Positions 51,538 through 60,072 of a DNA stretch of 64,000 nucleotides are shown one piece after another; the first letter of the stretch is position 1, and every line of letters begins with the position of its first letter. The notes under the pieces are model-generated. The model saw nothing but the letters and a program-made list of their open reading frames with translations. It did no database searches and was not told the origin of the DNA. The DNA comes from Bacillus sp. X1(2014). GTDB lineage: Bacteria; Bacillota; Bacilli; Bacillales_B; DSM-18226. The position numbers and the translations under genes are program-made. The stretch is from positions 124,001-188,000 of the forward strand of contig NZ_VEED01000005.1 of NCBI RefSeq assembly GCF_007678255.1. The letters are read 5' to 3'.

Positions 51538-52842
51538 ATGATTAAAACGAACATCAATCTTGAAGAAATGTCGCAAAAAGAAGCCATTGAATACTTAATC
51601 GAATCCGTTCGACCAGAAGAAGGTTCCATTCCTGCCTCGCTTTTAGGTGACCCAAAGATTTATGACATTGAGCACAAGAAGGTATTTTTAAAAACCTGGT
51701 TGTTTATTGGTCATGAATCGGAAATCCCCAATAAAAATGATTTCATTACGAGAGATGTAGCTGGATATTCTGTCATTCTTACACGTGGTGCGGATGGTGA
51801 AATTCGCGGCCTCTATAATATGTGTACCCACCGCGGCATGAAGCTTTGCCGGGCAGATGCTGGTAATAAATCTTCGTTTACCTGTCCATATCATGGCTTT
51901 AATTTTAAAAACAATGGCGATTGTGTCGGCGTTCCGCTCCAAAAGGATATTTACGGTGAAGGTTTTGATAAATCGGGTTTAGGCCTTCATAAAGTCAAAA
52001 TTGAAACCTATAAAGGCCTGATCTTTGGTACATGGAATGACGAAGCAGAATCATTAGAAGATTTTCTAGGTGACTTTAAATGGTACCTTGATATTTTAGT
52101 GGGACGTGCCGAAATGGAAGTAGTCGGGCCGCCGCAACGATTTATTATTCAATCGAACTGGAAAATTGGTGCTGATAATTTTGTCGGTGATTCCTACCAT
52201 ACGATGGTGACGCATGGATCGATTGTTAAATTAGGAATGGTTCCAAGTGCTACCTATTCCAAAAAGGGGTATCAAATCCATACAAACCATGGACATGGTT
52301 TAAATCTTGGCACGCCGAATCCTGATTTTGCTTTTCCTGAAGAGCTCAAGGATGAATTTAAATCCAATTTAACCGAAGAACAATATGACGTTTTGTCTAA
52401 TTTAAAAAATATGATTGGGAATATTTTTCCGAATTTATCTTTCTTAATTTCTCATACAAAGGTAAAAGGACAGTTAATCTCAAATACTTCAGTTCGTCTC
52501 TGGAGGCCAGTTGGGGTCGACAAAATGGAGGTCATTACTTGGTTTTTAGTCGAGAAGCATGCTTCACTCGATTGGAAAAAGCGTTCGCGTGAGTCGTTTA
52601 TTTTAACATTCAGCCCGTCTGGAATTTTTGAACAAGATGATACTGAGGTATTTACGGATATTACTGCGGCTGCCTCTGGTACGATGCCTTTAGTGAAACA
52701 ATTGACCTTTAATTATACGATGGGATTACATCGTCAACCTGTGGAGGACTTTGTTGGGCCTGGTGTGGTTTTTGATGATAAATTCACAGAGGCTAATCAA
52801 CGGAACTTTTATCGTTACTGGCTCGATTTGATGACGACCTGA
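51538..52842 (+). CDS. Rieske non-haem iron aromatic ring-hydroxylating oxygenase, alpha subunit
   Basis: A 434-residue oxygenase. The Rieske cluster ligands are CTHRGMKLC and CPYHGF (CxH...CxxH, about residues 97-120). The catalytic domain has GADNFVGDSYHTMVTH with the Asp and two His iron ligands and bridging Asp. It adds O2 to an aromatic ring to make a cis-dihydrodiol. GGGGG about 10 bases upstream is the ribosome binding site. The beta subunit follows at 48 bases. No ferredoxin or reductase is encoded in the cluster. Confidence 0.95.
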   Translation: MIKTNINLEEMSQKEAIEYLIESVRPEEGSIPASLLGDPKIYDIEHKKVFLKTWLFIGHESEIPNKNDFITRDVAGYSVILTRGADGEIRGLYNMCTHRGMKLCRADAGNKSSFTCPYHGFNFKNNGDCVGVPLQKDIYGEGFDKSGLGLHKVKIETYKGLIFGTWNDEAESLEDFLGDFKWYLDILVGRAEMEVVGPPQRFIIQSNWKIGADNFVGDSYHTMVTHGSIVKLGMVPSATYSKKGYQIHTNHGHGLNLGTPNPDFAFPEELKDEFKSNLTEEQYDVLSNLKNMIGNIFPNLSFLISHTKVKGQLISNTSVRLWRPVGVDKMEVITWFLVEKHASLDWKKRSRESFILTFSPSGIFEQDDTEVFTDITAAASGTMPLVKQLTFNYTMGLHRQPVEDFVGPGVVFDDKFTEANQRNFYRYWLDLMTT

Positions 52843-52890
52843 TGCGGGAGAGCATTTTGAAATACGTATGAATGTTGGGAGGAGTCATGT

Positions 52891-53400
52891 ATGAGTTTAG
52901 AGAAAATGCTGGCAACCTATGAATTTGAACAATGGCTGTATGTTGAGGCCAAGTTTCTTGATGATATTGATTTTGATGGCTGGTTTAACCTGCTGCATCC
53001 AGACATTTCCTATCAAATGCCGGTTCGGGTCAATAAGGAAGGGATTGAGCGGCCTGATTATTCATTAGATATGTTTGCATTTGATGATGATATTGAATTA
53101 TTGAAAATCCGCGTTGATCGCTTAAAAACGGATTACGCCTGGGCTGAGATACCGCCGTCGCGGACACGGAGGTCTGTCAATAATGTGCGCCTCATTGAGT
53201 ACGTTCCGAATGAAAAGGCAGTTGTTCACAGTTATTTAACCATCTACCGCAGCCGAAGTACTGATATCCATCATGATTTGATTTCAGGGGAGCGTCAAGA
53301 TGAGTTTACCTATGTTGATGGGGAATGGAAGCTATCTAAGCGGGTTTTTATTGTGGATCAAACGACATTAAATACTAGGAATCTGGCTATTTTTGTATAG
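52891..53400 (+). CDS. Ring-hydroxylating oxygenase beta subunit
   Basis: A 169-residue small subunit of the aromatic-ring-hydroxylating beta (SnoaL-like cone) family. The usual start EFEQWLYVEAKFLDDIDFDGWFNLL in layout and the segment RLKTDYAWAEIPPSRTRR are typical. It has a structural role in an alpha3beta3 hexamer. GGGAGGAG precedes ATG. Confidence 0.92.
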   Translation: MSLEKMLATYEFEQWLYVEAKFLDDIDFDGWFNLLHPDISYQMPVRVNKEGIERPDYSLDMFAFDDDIELLKIRVDRLKTDYAWAEIPPSRTRRSVNNVRLIEYVPNEKAVVHSYLTIYRSRSTDIHHDLISGERQDEFTYVDGEWKLSKRVFIVDQTTLNTRNLAIFV

Positions 53401-53426
53401 TTACTAAAGTAGAAAGGAGCACCAAG

Positions 53427-54212
53427 ATGGCTCAACTTACAGGAAAATCAGTCTATTTGACCGGAGGTGCCTCCGGGATTGGAAAAGCTGTCACCGAGGC
53501 ATTTGTGAAAGAGGGTGCTGTTGTCACCATCCTTGATCGGTCTCTAGCCGGATTAAATGAGCTCAAACAGCAATTTGGAGAACAGGTTCAATGCGTTGAA
53601 GGCGACGTGACGATATATGAAGACCATGTGCGTGCCGTGCAAACAGCTGTCGAAACCTATGGGAAATTAGATGTCTATGTAGCAAATGCGGGGGTATTCG
53701 ATGGATTCGCCAAATTTGAAAATGTTACTCCGGAAGCGATGTCGGATGCTTATGACCTGCTATTTACTATCAATGTAAAGGGATATTTTAATGGGGCCAA
53801 AGCGGTTACAGCCGAACTTAAGAAAACAGCTGGGAATATGATTTTCACTGTTTCTGGTGCTGGATTTTATCCGGATGGCGGCGGGGTTTGGTATACGGCG
53901 AGCAAGCATGCCCAAATTGGATTAATGCGGCAATTGGCGTTTGAATTAGCACCAGACATTCGAGTGAATGCGGTCGCGCCTGGAGGAACGTTAACCGCAC
54001 TCCATGTCATTCCGCCGCTGCAGCCCTTTGTAAAAATAGTCGATAATGAGACAAAAGAGAAGAGTATAAAGAAACGGAATCCACTCCAAATTGCGATGCA
54101 ATCGGAAGATCATGTCGGAGCCTATCTCCTGCTTGCTTCTGATCAGGCCCGCGCGATTACGGGTGAAGTGATTTCAAGTGATGGAGGCTTGGCCGTTCGC
54201 GGACTAGGTTGA
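53427..54212 (+). CDS. SDR dehydrogenase, probable cis-dihydrodiol dehydrogenase (BphB-like)
   Basis: A 261-residue classical SDR. The NAD motif is GGASGIG, the NAG motif is VANAGVFD, catalytic Ser is in FTVSGAGFYPDGG and the catalytic pair is YTASKHA (YxxxK). The sequence DGGGVWYTASKHA is typical for cis-diol dehydrogenases next to Rieske oxygenases. It rearomatises the dihydrodiol to a catechol for the extradiol dioxygenase. It lies directly after the beta subunit. Confidence 0.92.
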   Translation: MAQLTGKSVYLTGGASGIGKAVTEAFVKEGAVVTILDRSLAGLNELKQQFGEQVQCVEGDVTIYEDHVRAVQTAVETYGKLDVYVANAGVFDGFAKFENVTPEAMSDAYDLLFTINVKGYFNGAKAVTAELKKTAGNMIFTVSGAGFYPDGGGVWYTASKHAQIGLMRQLAFELAPDIRVNAVAPGGTLTALHVIPPLQPFVKIVDNETKEKSIKKRNPLQIAMQSEDHVGAYLLLASDQARAITGEVISSDGGLAVRGLG

Positions 54213-54242
54213 TTTTAGTATGAAATAACTGGGGGAATATGC

Positions 54243-55205
54243 ATGACCGAGTCATTGACGGAAAAAAAGCCGTTAGCTGGAAATAACGTCATTAACCAAA
54301 TCGCAATCGTTGTTCATGATATTGAGCAAACATCCGAAGCATTTGCACAGCTCCTTGGGATACCAAAACCTCAATGGTTTTTAACAGGTGACCGTGATGT
54401 TTCTAAAGTGGTCTTTCGCGGTCAGCCAACCGATTCCCGTAGTAAACTCGTATTTTTAAACACACCAACAGTACAAATCGAATTGATCGAACCGGACTTG
54501 GAACCTGGCACCATGCGCGAATTTTTAGATACGGTGGGGGAAGGTGTCCATCATTTCGCCTTTGATGTGAAATCTATTAAAGAGAAGCTGCCTGTTTTTG
54601 AGGAAAACGGATTTCCGTTACTGCAAAGCGGGGAATTTACATCTAGTGATGGAAGATATGTATATGTGGATACGTTAAATAGTTATAAGACGCTAATAGA
54701 ACTGCTAGAAAGTGCTGAGCCTAGAGATACGGCACCAAATACCGATATCTTCACTCCCTTACTAGGAACCAATAAAGTGGAGCAACTTGCCATTGTCGTG
54801 AGGGATTTGGACGCCGCTGCGGATGCATACTGCAAGTTACTAGGTATCGAAAAGCCACCTGTGATTCAATCTGGCCCAAGTGAGCTTACACAGGTCATTT
54901 TTGAAGGAAAGCCAACGGAGGCTGACTCCAAATACATGTTTATAAATACCCCATTGCTTCAACTAGAATTAATCGAGCCGGGTGATTCACCAAGCACGTG
55001 GAAAAAGCACCTTGAAACATATGGCGAAGGGGTTCACCATATTTCCTTTGTGGTAAAGGATATGGAGGAGAAAGTGAAACTGTTAGAGGATATGGGCTAT
55101 CCAGTCATTCAAAGGGGCAATTTCTGGAATGGAAAAGGCCGATATGTATATATGGATACTACCGCTACATACAAAGTAATCATCGAATTGCTCGAAAGAT
55201 TTTGA
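54243..55205 (+). CDS. Tandem VOC (glyoxalase/methylmalonyl-CoA epimerase-like) protein
   Basis: A 320-residue protein of two similar VOC units (about 15-155 and 175-318). Each has NxVxQxAIVVxDxE, an internal VxIELIEP or LQLELIEP strand and GEGVHHFAF/GEGVHHISF followed by GxYVYxDT and IELLE. This is the pattern of epimerase- or isomerase-type VOC metal sites, not of extradiol dioxygenases. It may handle a ring-fission intermediate. It is the last gene of the aromatic operon before a terminator. Confidence 0.82.
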   Translation: MTESLTEKKPLAGNNVINQIAIVVHDIEQTSEAFAQLLGIPKPQWFLTGDRDVSKVVFRGQPTDSRSKLVFLNTPTVQIELIEPDLEPGTMREFLDTVGEGVHHFAFDVKSIKEKLPVFEENGFPLLQSGEFTSSDGRYVYVDTLNSYKTLIELLESAEPRDTAPNTDIFTPLLGTNKVEQLAIVVRDLDAAADAYCKLLGIEKPPVIQSGPSELTQVIFEGKPTEADSKYMFINTPLLQLELIEPGDSPSTWKKHLETYGEGVHHISFVVKDMEEKVKLLEDMGYPVIQRGNFWNGKGRYVYMDTTATYKVIIELLERF

Positions 55206-55238
55206 TTTTAACGCCAGGAATTGACTCTATAGAAGAAG

Positions 55239-55275
55239 CAGACTTTTTCGTATTAGGAGAAAGTCTGTTTTTTTT
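55239..55275 (+). terminator. Rho-independent terminator ending the aromatic cluster
   Basis: The 8-bp stem CAGACTTT (55239-55246) with AAAGTCTG (55260-55267) is followed by T8. Confidence 0.9.
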
Positions 55276-55437
55276 ACTTCTCTTTGGCTCCAGTTTTCTT
55301 TTCAACTTTAATTCCATGTTATTCATAGTGCCTTACACCAGCGTGAAATTGTATAATAGAAGTATAGGTAGTTTTATTACAAAAGTAATTTTTTTAATCC
55401 GGATCTTTACAGATATGAATGAGGAGTGTTGGAGTTT

Positions 55438-56475
55438 ATGGCTATTTTAGTAACAGGCGGTGCTGGCTATATTGGTAGTCATACGTGTGTGGAATTACTA
55501 ACTGCTGGCTATGAAATTATTGTTGTTGATAATTATACAAATAGTAGACCGTTGTCATTAAATCGCGTGAAAGAGATTACGGGAAAAGACTTTCCGTATT
55601 ACAGGGTTGATTTGCTTGACCGAACCGCCCTCAAGGACGTGTTTTCAAAGCATTCCATTGAAGCGGTGATTCATCTTGCTGGATTAAAAGCAGTGGGCGA
55701 ATCGATTTCCCTTCCACTCCATTATTATCATAATAATATTACTGGAACGCTGATTCTTTGTGATGTGATGAAAGAATTTGGCGTTAAAAATATGGTGTTT
55801 AGTTCATCGGCGACGGTGTATGGGAAGCCTGAACGAGTTCCTATTTCTGAAGATTTTCCTCTTAGCGCCACCAATCCATATGGCCGGACCAAGCTGATGC
55901 TTGAGGAGATTTTGCGCGACTTATTTATGGCAGATTCTAGTTGGAGTATTGCGTTATTGCGGTATTTTAATCCTATTGGCGCACATGAGAGCGGCAGAAT
56001 TGGCGAAGATCCCAGCGGAGTCCCTAATAATTTAATGCCGTTTATTACCCAGGTTGCCGTTGGGAAACTGAAAGAACTGCAGGTGTTTGGAAGCGATTAC
56101 CCGACGGTCGATGGTTCGGGGGTAAGGGATTATATTCATGTTGTTGACCTTGCCTTAGGTCATGTGAAAGCATTGGAGCGCGTCCTGTCTTCAAAAGGCG
56201 TGGATGCCTTTAATTTAGGAACGGGTAGAGGATATAGCGTCCTCGAGATCGTAATAGCATTTGAAAATGCCGCAGGGGTGAAAATCCCTTATAAAATTGT
56301 TGAACGAAGGCCGGGGGATGTGTCTGTTTGTTATGCTGATCCATCCAAGGCAAAAAAGGAACTAGGGTGGACAGCTGCTAGAGGAATTGAAGACATGTGT
56401 CGAGATTCATGGCGCTGGCAGAAAATGAATCCGAATGGGTATGAAACGAAAAAGAAAATAACCAATAACTTCTAA
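55438..56475 (+). CDS. galE: UDP-glucose 4-epimerase
   Basis: A 345-residue GalE that interconverts UDP-glucose and UDP-galactose. NAD motif [14 protein letters not shown], catalytic SSSATVYG and YGRTK (YxxxK), and the conserved [10 protein letters not shown] and [12 protein letters not shown] segments are present. The frame reaches back to GTG 55426; ATG 55438 is preferred with GAGGAG at 55421-55426. It is unlinked to the epimerase at 12441, which is of the glucuronate type. Confidence 0.95.
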   Translation: MAILVTGGAGYIGSHTCVELLTAGYEIIVVDNYTNSRPLSLNRVKEITGKDFPYYRVDLLDRTALKDVFSKHSIEAVIHLAGLKAVGESISLPLHYYHNNITGTLILCDVMKEFGVKNMVFSSSATVYGKPERVPISEDFPLSATNPYGRTKLMLEEILRDLFMADSSWSIALLRYFNPIGAHESGRIGEDPSGVPNNLMPFITQVAVGKLKELQVFGSDYPTVDGSGVRDYIHVVDLALGHVKALERVLSSKGVDAFNLGTGRGYSVLEIVIAFENAAGVKIPYKIVERRPGDVSVCYADPSKAKKELGWTAARGIEDMCRDSWRWQKMNPNGYETKKKITNNF

Positions 56476-56581
56476 TCGTTACAGCATGAACATTTTTAAG
56501 GTGTCAGGCACGAGAGCCCTAATCGTTACCGGTAAGGGCTTTTTTTTATGAATTGGGTCACGAATAACTACTAATTGTTAC
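56464..56581 (+). repeat. Short imperfect direct repeats after galE
   Basis: AATAACTNCTAATYGTTAC occurs at 56464-56482 and 56563-56581, 99 bases apart; a partial copy CTAATCGTTACCG lies at 56519-56531 between them within the terminator loop. The function is unknown. Confidence 0.6.
56515..56547 (+). terminator. Terminator after galE
   Basis: AGCCCT (56515-56520) pairs with AGGGCT (56535-56540), enclosing a small TACCGGTA palindrome, followed by T7. Confidence 0.8.
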
Positions 56582-56697
56582 CGTCAACCTCATTTTTCAA
56601 AGGAGACGGTCACAAATAAACGGGAATCGTTTTCCACATTAGATATAGATAAAAACCTATTACTTTCTTTTTCGCTCATTTGATTTTTTAATTTTCA

Positions 56698-56955
56698 TTA
56701 TTTTCGTGGATGGTTGTTTTCGAATCCACCGAATAAAACCAAACTAGATAATTTTTCATCGCCTCGTAACTCAGGCAAGGTGGTTAACCGTGCAGCGATT
56801 TCTTCATTCGTATAAAGGGCATGAATTTGCTTATGACAGGGGATACATAAATTGGCTGTTGCTCCAAATGTTCCACCCATTTCTTTAGGAAGCAGATGAT
56901 GGACAGTGGTTTCCACCATCTGCCGCCCACAAAGTTCACATGTCCCCATCATCAT
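56698..56955 (-). CDS. Small HNH endonuclease-like protein
   Basis: An HNH-type protein of about 85 residues. Zinc-knuckle Cys pairs CELC and CIPC frame the HNH core TVHHLLPKEMGG, ATANLCIPCHKQIHAL (His-His, Asn, His). GGAGGGG just upstream is followed by three consecutive ATG codons (56955, 56952, 56949); the true start is one of these. It is a free-standing HNH protein without a mobile-element context, so a general DNA nicking or repair role is possible. Confidence 0.8.
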   Translation of the reverse strand: MMMGTCELCGRQMVETTVHHLLPKEMGGTFGATANLCIPCHKQIHALYTNEEIAARLTTLPELRGDEKLSSLVLFGGFENNHPRK

Positions 56956-57127
56956 CCCCTCCACTCATTTTGAAGATATTATTCACTACTCCACTTTTTT
57001 CATTCCTGCCCGATTTTTGTCGAAGTTTAAGAGGTTTTTAGCTCAAAAGATAATGATAGAATGAAAAAATAATATACTACCTTTTTTTATAGTAGTAACA
57101 AAATGAATCAGCAATGGGAGGCTAGTC

Positions 57128-58225
57128 ATGCTAGTTAAAGTACTAATTGTTGAAGATGAGTTGGTTGTCCGCAATGGAATCTCAAACTTTATTAAAGAAA
57201 TGGGCCACTCCTTTGACCTAATCGGAACAGTCTCAAATGGTCTGGAAGCCTTAGAATTGATTCAATCACATTCCCCGCATATCGTGATTACAGATATTAA
57301 GATGCCGAAAATGGATGGACTAACCCTTGTGGAAAAAGTTAAAAAAATGTACCCAGATATAATCATTGCAATCCTAAGCGGCTACGCAGATTTTACCTAT
57401 GCAACAAGGGCGATGCGTTTTGGGGTGTCCGATTATTTGTTAAAACCGATTAATAAGGAAGTATTCGGAACGACATTAAACAGGCTTATGGCCGAAGTTG
57501 TCAAAGGAACAGTTAAATACTCCCATCTCCTCCAAAATCAACCAAAGTGGGATATGGGGTTAATCCGCTTAGAATCGGAGCTGCTCGATTGTGTGGAAAT
57601 GGCCAATAAATCTGGACTATCAGATAAAGCACAATTATTTATTGCAGAATTAAGAAAGCGTTCCCAAAACGATACGATTAAATCAATCCCATATCTGACG
57701 GACTTCCTGGTCTCACTTCGAAAAAGGATCATCACCAATGACGAACTAAGAGGATTCATCGAACCAATCGTTGAAAAGACGATCGAATCCATTGTTCCTG
57801 AAACAGATTTTACTAGGATTGAGGAAAAAATCCACCATTTACTTAATTCTAGTGTTTACATCGTCGGTCAGTATAAAAAAACTACCTCACCCGACTTAGT
57901 CATTAGATGCAAAGAAATCATGGACTCCAATTATAATAAGGAAATCTCTCTACAAGAGGTCGCCGAAATTATTGGTGTATCTGCCGCACATTTAAGCAGA
58001 GTTGTCAAAAAAGAGCTCGGGAAGAATTTTACGGAATATATTGTCGACTTACGTATGGAAAAAGCCAAGAATTTGCTGGAATCAACCAATTTTAAAGTGA
58101 TGGATATTTCCAAAACAGTTGGCTATGACAACCCTGATTATTTTTCAAGAATCTTTAAAAGACAGTGCGGAATTTCCCCACAAGATTATCGTTTCCATTT
58201 CCTAACCAAGGGTGTCCGCCAATGA
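57128..58225 (+). CDS. YesN-type response regulator with AraC output domain
   Basis: A 365-residue response regulator. The receiver domain (1-125) has the acidic pair VEDE, phospho-acceptor Asp in VITDIKMPKMDG (about residue 56) and KPI at the end. The C-terminal AraC domain (about 265-360) has ISLQEVAEIIGVSAAHLSRVV and VMDISKTVGYDNPDYFSRIF. It overlaps the sensor kinase gene by 4 bases (ATGA) and should activate the ABC transporter genes downstream in response to a sugar. Confidence 0.93.
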   Translation: MLVKVLIVEDELVVRNGISNFIKEMGHSFDLIGTVSNGLEALELIQSHSPHIVITDIKMPKMDGLTLVEKVKKMYPDIIIAILSGYADFTYATRAMRFGVSDYLLKPINKEVFGTTLNRLMAEVVKGTVKYSHLLQNQPKWDMGLIRLESELLDCVEMANKSGLSDKAQLFIAELRKRSQNDTIKSIPYLTDFLVSLRKRIITNDELRGFIEPIVEKTIESIVPETDFTRIEEKIHHLLNSSVYIVGQYKKTTSPDLVIRCKEIMDSNYNKEISLQEVAEIIGVSAAHLSRVVKKELGKNFTEYIVDLRMEKAKNLLESTNFKVMDISKTVGYDNPDYFSRIFKRQCGISPQDYRFHFLTKGVRQ

Positions 58226-59970
58226 GCAAAGGGACACTCTATCAAAAAATCATTTTCACACTGCTATTTCTTACGGTGATGCCTTTACTTTCGGTTGGCT
58301 ATTTAGGGTATGAATACTTTTCTAGCATCCTGGAAGAGAAAATAGTCAAATCAAACACTGAAACCATCGGGCAGGTACAAGCTCGCTTGGACAGTTACAT
58401 TACCGATGTTGACTCGGTTGCGAAAACCGTTGCCAATTATGAAGAATTTCAACTTCTTGCAAGTGAACCAATGGCAGAGAATTATCTCCTCTATGCAAAA
58501 ACACAAACCTTTGTAGCCTTTTCCAAGTTAATGATCCTAACTCATCAAGACATCCAGCGAATTACGATTATCAGGAATGATTTGTCCCGAATCGATAGTA
58601 TGGGAAGATATTTGCCTACAGGAGGAAATTTGAACAAGGAAAAATTTGCGAAACTATTAAAATTAAGACAACCAACCGTTCTTTCACCAGAAATAGGTGA
58701 ACAATCACGCTGGGTTCTTCCTTATGTTCAATCTATCTTTGATCCAGAAAACGGCCAGGTAATTGGTGCGGTAATTGTTGATCTCGACCTGCAGCAAATT
58801 CAAGACTACTTAAAAGAATCGAGGCTGCTTCAATCCGGATTTATTGTCGTCAAAAATAATCAAGGTGAAGAAATATATGCACCGAAAAACTTTAATAGCA
58901 AGAAGCTGTTGGCACCATCATCAAAAAAAGATAATTATTTTCTGAATCAGGATGGGAAGAAAGAGTTGGTGATTCACTCCACATCATCGTTATCGAATTG
59001 GCAAATTAGTGGTGTGGTTCCTTATCAAGAAATCACTAATCAATTAAAGAAGACAAGAAATATTGTGTTCCTGTTTGCTTTAATCATTATTCTTGCGGTT
59101 GGAGGAGTAGCTTTTTTTCTACGGACGTATTTAGTCAAACCGATTCTACGATTGCAAAAACTCATGCTTGATGTTGAGAGCGGTAACTTAGCTGCAAGGT
59201 CAAATTTTAAGCGGAATGACGAAATAGGTAAACTTGGAAAAAGTTTTAACCATATGATTGATCAGATCCAGCAATTGATCAACGATATTCATGTCTCAAG
59301 GATCAATGAATCACAGGCTAAATATCTTCAAAAAGAAGCTCAGTACCAGGCACTTCAGGCAAGAATTGCCCCGCATTTTCTCTATAACACGCTAGACTCA
59401 GTCAGCTGGCTGGCTAGGGATAAGGGGATCCGTGAAATTACGGCTGTTGTGGATTCATTAGCAGGTATGCTTCGCTATAGCTTAGACCGTTCTACTCCCT
59501 TGGTCAAAGCGAGAGAGGAGTTCCAACATGTCCTTCTATATAGTGAAATTATTCGGTTTCGAACTGGAGATAGTATAGAGTTTGACTTTCATATCCCTGA
59601 AGAATTACTAGAGCAGCCGATTCCACGCTTTACTTTGCAGCCACTAGTAGAAAACGCCGTCCAGCATGGCTTGGAGCCTCTTGGGGGGAAAGGAAAGATA
59701 TCAATTACTGCCATTGTTGAAGCTAAACACCTTTATTATGAAATTTCCGATAATGGAATTGGATTAGAGCCCGAACAAATAGAAGAATTAATGAAGTTTT
59801 TAACAGATGGAAAAGATGAACGTCCCTCGTTTGAAAAGATTGGACTGGCTAATGTTCATAATCGAATCAAGATGACGTACGGAGAGAATTACGGGCTGTC
59901 CATTTTTGAAAATAAAGAGTATGGATTGACGGTTCAAGTGAGGCTTCCCTACTATAAATCAAAAAAGTGA
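58222..59970 (+). CDS. YesM-type sensor histidine kinase
   Basis: A 582-residue membrane kinase. TM1 is at about 10-30, an extracytoplasmic Cache-like sensor spans about 32-285, TM2 about 290-312, then HAMP (about 313-365), the His_kinase domain with the phosphorylated His in ARIAPHFLYNTLDSVSWLA and an ATPase domain with VENAVQHGLEPLGGKG (N box) and DNGIGL. ATG 58222 overlaps the regulator stop, with AAGGGTG upstream. The sensor may work with the solute-binding protein downstream. Confidence 0.92.
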   Translation: MSKGTLYQKIIFTLLFLTVMPLLSVGYLGYEYFSSILEEKIVKSNTETIGQVQARLDSYITDVDSVAKTVANYEEFQLLASEPMAENYLLYAKTQTFVAFSKLMILTHQDIQRITIIRNDLSRIDSMGRYLPTGGNLNKEKFAKLLKLRQPTVLSPEIGEQSRWVLPYVQSIFDPENGQVIGAVIVDLDLQQIQDYLKESRLLQSGFIVVKNNQGEEIYAPKNFNSKKLLAPSSKKDNYFLNQDGKKELVIHSTSSLSNWQISGVVPYQEITNQLKKTRNIVFLFALIIILAVGGVAFFLRTYLVKPILRLQKLMLDVESGNLAARSNFKRNDEIGKLGKSFNHMIDQIQQLINDIHVSRINESQAKYLQKEAQYQALQARIAPHFLYNTLDSVSWLARDKGIREITAVVDSLAGMLRYSLDRSTPLVKAREEFQHVLLYSEIIRFRTGDSIEFDFHIPEELLEQPIPRFTLQPLVENAVQHGLEPLGGKGKISITAIVEAKHLYYEISDNGIGLEPEQIEELMKFLTDGKDERPSFEKIGLANVHNRIKMTYGENYGLSIFENKEYGLTVQVRLPYYKSKK

Positions 59971-60031
59971 AGAAATGATATCAAATCTGAGAGGTGTCCC
60001 ATCTGAAAGTTAATTGTCATAATGATAGTAA

Positions 60032-60045
60032 CGAAAACGCTTACA
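60032..60045 (+). promoter_or_regulatory. Possible CcpA (cre) site before the ABC transporter genes
   Basis: CGAAAACGCTTACA agrees with the cre consensus TGWAAACGNTNWCA except the first base. Catabolite control of a sugar transporter operon is expected. Confidence 0.6.
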
Positions 60046-60072
60046 AACTTTCGTGAAAAAGGGGGAAAGGGA

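Noticed and set aside
55202..55450. 82-codon frame between the VOC gene and galE
   Set aside because: It covers a terminator and the galE leader, has no ribosome binding site and no recognisable motif.
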